This document shows, piece after piece, positions 5,880 to 7,334 of a stretch of DNA of 7,334 nt. The first letter of the stretch is position 1; each line of letters opens with the position of its first letter. The position numbers were made by a program, and so were the translations under genes. This DNA is from Planctomycetota bacterium (GTDB lineage Bacteria > Patescibacteriota > Patescibacteriia > Patescibacteriales > UBA12465), in NCBI GenBank assembly GCA_025453315.1, contig JALOQQ010000050.1:1-7334 (forward strand). The letters run 5' to 3'. The notes below the pieces were generated by a model, which did not search any database, was not told where the DNA came from, and saw only the letters and a program-made list of their open reading frames with translations.

Positions 5880-7334
5880 ATGAAAATAAAGATAATAACA
5901 TCTTTTTTTATAGTTTTTATTTTGTTTGGCCTACCTTTGTTTACTAAAGCGATGACTGATCCGTTTTACTCTAAACAATGGTATTTAACAAAAATAAAGG
6001 CTCCTGAGGCTTGGAAAAAGGTTTCAGCCACTCCTGACATTGTTATTGCTGTAATTGATTCCGGGATTCAAACTAATCATCCAGATTTAGCTAATAATAT
6101 TTGGAAAAATATAGGAGAAATTCCTGGTAACAATATCGATGATGATCATAATGGTTTCGTTGATGATTATGAGGGGTGGAATTTTGTTAATAATACTGCG
6201 GATGTAAATCCGGATTTTTTTGCTACTAAAATTAGTGAAATAGGTATTGTTCATGGCACCATGATTTCTGGAATTATAGCGGCTGGTGGTAATAATGGCA
6301 TTGGTGTAACTGGTGAGATTTGGCAAGCTAAAATTATGCCTATAAAAGCTTTAGATGATAATGGAGAGGGAAGTGTTGGTTCTATTGTTAAAGCCATTGA
6401 TTATGCTATTAATAATGGCGCTGATATTATTAATCTTAGTTTTGTTGGTTTTGATTATAATCATTCACTTCAAGATGCTATTACTCGCGCTTATCGAGCC
6501 GGAGTAATTGTTGTAGCCGCAGCTGGCAACGAACAAAGTAATGGCGATGGTTATGACACTGACAAACAGAATGTTTTTCCAGCTTGTTTTGACGCTTATA
6601 CTAAAGAGAATATGGTTATTGGTGTGGCCGCCACAGATGCTATTGATCAAAAAGCCAATTTTTCTAGTTATGGTAAATGTGTTGATATTTCTGCTCCTGG
6701 AATTAGTTTTTTTAATACCGTAGCTTATAAAAGTGACACGGATTTAAAATTTAATAAGTATTATAACGGCTACTGGTCTGGCACCTCTCTTTCTACGCCT
6801 TTAGTTAGTGCTGCTTTAGCTTTGATTATGGAAGTTAATCCAGAGCTTAATAATAAAGAAATAATTGAGATATTACTTGGTTCAGCTGATAATATTAATA
6901 AGCTTAACCCGGCTTTCTTGGGAAAGTTGGGTTCAGGACGTTTAAATGTTAGTTTGGCTGCTGAAGTAGCTTTAGCTAAGTTAAACAGTCAGAAAGGGTT
7001 CTTATTGTCCGCGCCATTTTTAACAATAAAAACAAGCAGTAAAAATAGTGAATCTTTGGAAAAAAATGACTCTAAAAATGAAATTACCAAAAAAGTTATT
7101 GAAAAGAAATTAGTTGAGAAAAACGGTCCCGAAACGCAATCTTTAAAAATATTTTCCGGTGTAAGTAATGAGTTGGTGAGTGATTTTTTTCCTTATGGAG
7201 AAGATGCTAAATTTGGTTATAATATTGCTACTGGTGACATTGATGGTGATGGTGTTTCAGAAATAATTACCGGTGCTGGTGCTGGCGGTGGACCTCATGT
7301 TAGAATTTTTGGTTCTCATGGTGAATTGAAAGGA
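5880..7334 (+). CDS. Secreted subtilisin-like (S8) serine protease with FG-GAP repeats, 3'-truncated
   Basis: The frame is open from the ATG at 5880 to the window end (485 residues visible, no stop). Residues 1-24 are a signal peptide: lysines at 2 and 4, a hydrophobic core, and a TKA cleavage site. The S8 domain (about 30-370) has the complete catalytic set: Asp60 in AVIDSGI, His125 in HGTMISG (family HGTHVAG), oxyanion Asn217 in AAGNE and Ser303 in GTSLSTP (family GTSMATP). The insert NNIDDDHNGFVDDYEGWNF (84-102) is a typical calcium-binding insert of this subfamily. A Lys/Glu/Ser-rich linker (about 384-420) leads to an FG-GAP/VCBS-type unit from 422, with the calcium motif DIDGDG (453-458) and the GAGAGGGPHVRIF signature; more repeats are expected beyond the window. 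It probably acts outside the cell or at the surface, degrading or processing proteins, with the repeats forming a beta-propeller-like adhesive part. The start is supported by GAGGTG at 5872-5877. Family assignment is very secure; the substrate is unknown. Confidence 0.95.
   Translation, partial: MKIKIITSFFIVFILFGLPLFTKAMTDPFYSKQWYLTKIKAPEAWKKVSATPDIVIAVIDSGIQTNHPDLANNIWKNIGEIPGNNIDDDHNGFVDDYEGWNFVNNTADVNPDFFATKISEIGIVHGTMISGIIAAGGNNGIGVTGEIWQAKIMPIKALDDNGEGSVGSIVKAIDYAINNGADIINLSFVGFDYNHSLQDAITRAYRAGVIVVAAAGNEQSNGDGYDTDKQNVFPACFDAYTKENMVIGVAATDAIDQKANFSSYGKCVDISAPGISFFNTVAYKSDTDLKFNKYYNGYWSGTSLSTPLVSAALALIMEVNPELNNKEIIEILLGSADNINKLNPAFLGKLGSGRLNVSLAAEVALAKLNSQKGFLLSAPFLTIKTSSKNSESLEKNDSKNEITKKVIEKKLVEKNGPETQSLKIFSGVSNELVSDFFPYGEDAKFGYNIATGDIDGDGVSEIITGAGAGGGPHVRIFGSHGELKG

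Noticed and set aside
6087..6650. Two minus-strand open frames (6087-6326 and 6465-6650) opposite the subtilase
   Set aside because: They lie opposite the conserved S8 catalytic region; their Asn/Ile/Thr-rich composition is typical of antisense AT-rich coding.
6541..6723. Plus-strand 60-residue hydrophobic open frame that looks like a small membrane protein
   Set aside because: It lies in another frame inside the subtilase between its oxyanion Asn and catalytic Ser; the hydrophobicity comes from the T-rich sequence.
1..7334. Alternative genetic code with TGA as glycine, found in some CPR groups
   Set aside because: No in-frame TGA occurs in any of the five genes, glycines use GGN codons, and the genes stop at TAG or TAA.
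1..7334. Mobile element, defence system or RNA gene
   Set aside because: No transposase, integrase, terminal inverted repeats, tRNA cloverleaf or rRNA segment was seen on either strand, and base composition looks even throughout.

Overview
This is an AT-rich bacterial window (about one-third GC by eye) with five protein-coding genes, all on the + strand, two of them cut by the window edges. The gene content fits a small-genome Candidate Phyla Radiation (Patescibacteria) bacterium, possibly of Parcubacteria type. The main pointers are a WecA/MraY-like transferase with a GEGG motif, a GT4 glycosyltransferase beginning GIDASRAN, and a secreted subtilase that runs into FG-GAP repeats. This placement is inference from remembered family features, not a search. 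The standard code is used: the four complete stops are TAG, TAG, TAA and TAG, and there is no in-frame TGA.

Layout. (1) 1-1704: 3' part of a double-AAA+ Clp/Hsp100-type ATPase. Its first ATPase domain looks inactivated, it has no M-domain, and both pore loops are altered. (2) 1705-1797: a gap with three AGTACAAA repeats, a 10-bp direct repeat and a hairpin. (3) 1798-3390: one reading frame joining a complete membrane WecA/MraY-like phosphoglycosyl transferase to a complete QueH-type epoxyqueuosine reductase, the most unusual gene here. (4) 3391-3547: a strong intrinsic terminator, then a good -35/-10 promoter and the mreB leader. (5) 3548-4555: MreB, with the proposed catalytic Glu replaced by Gly. 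(6) 4586-5818: a GT4 glycosyltransferase only 30 nt downstream, probably in the same transcript. (7) 5880-7334: a secreted S8 protease with its own -10-like element and Shine-Dalgarno sequence, open at the window end.

Taken together this is mostly a cell-envelope neighbourhood: lipid-linked sugar initiation (WecA-like), sugar transfer (GT4), shape and wall-synthesis positioning (MreB) and an exported protease. A tRNA-modification enzyme is physically joined to the envelope enzyme. The clearest signals for follow-up are the WecA-QueH fusion and the repeated substitution of catalytic or functional residues in otherwise well-conserved proteins: Clp D1, the Clp pore loops, MreB E131G, GT4 EX7Q and transferase D-to-E.
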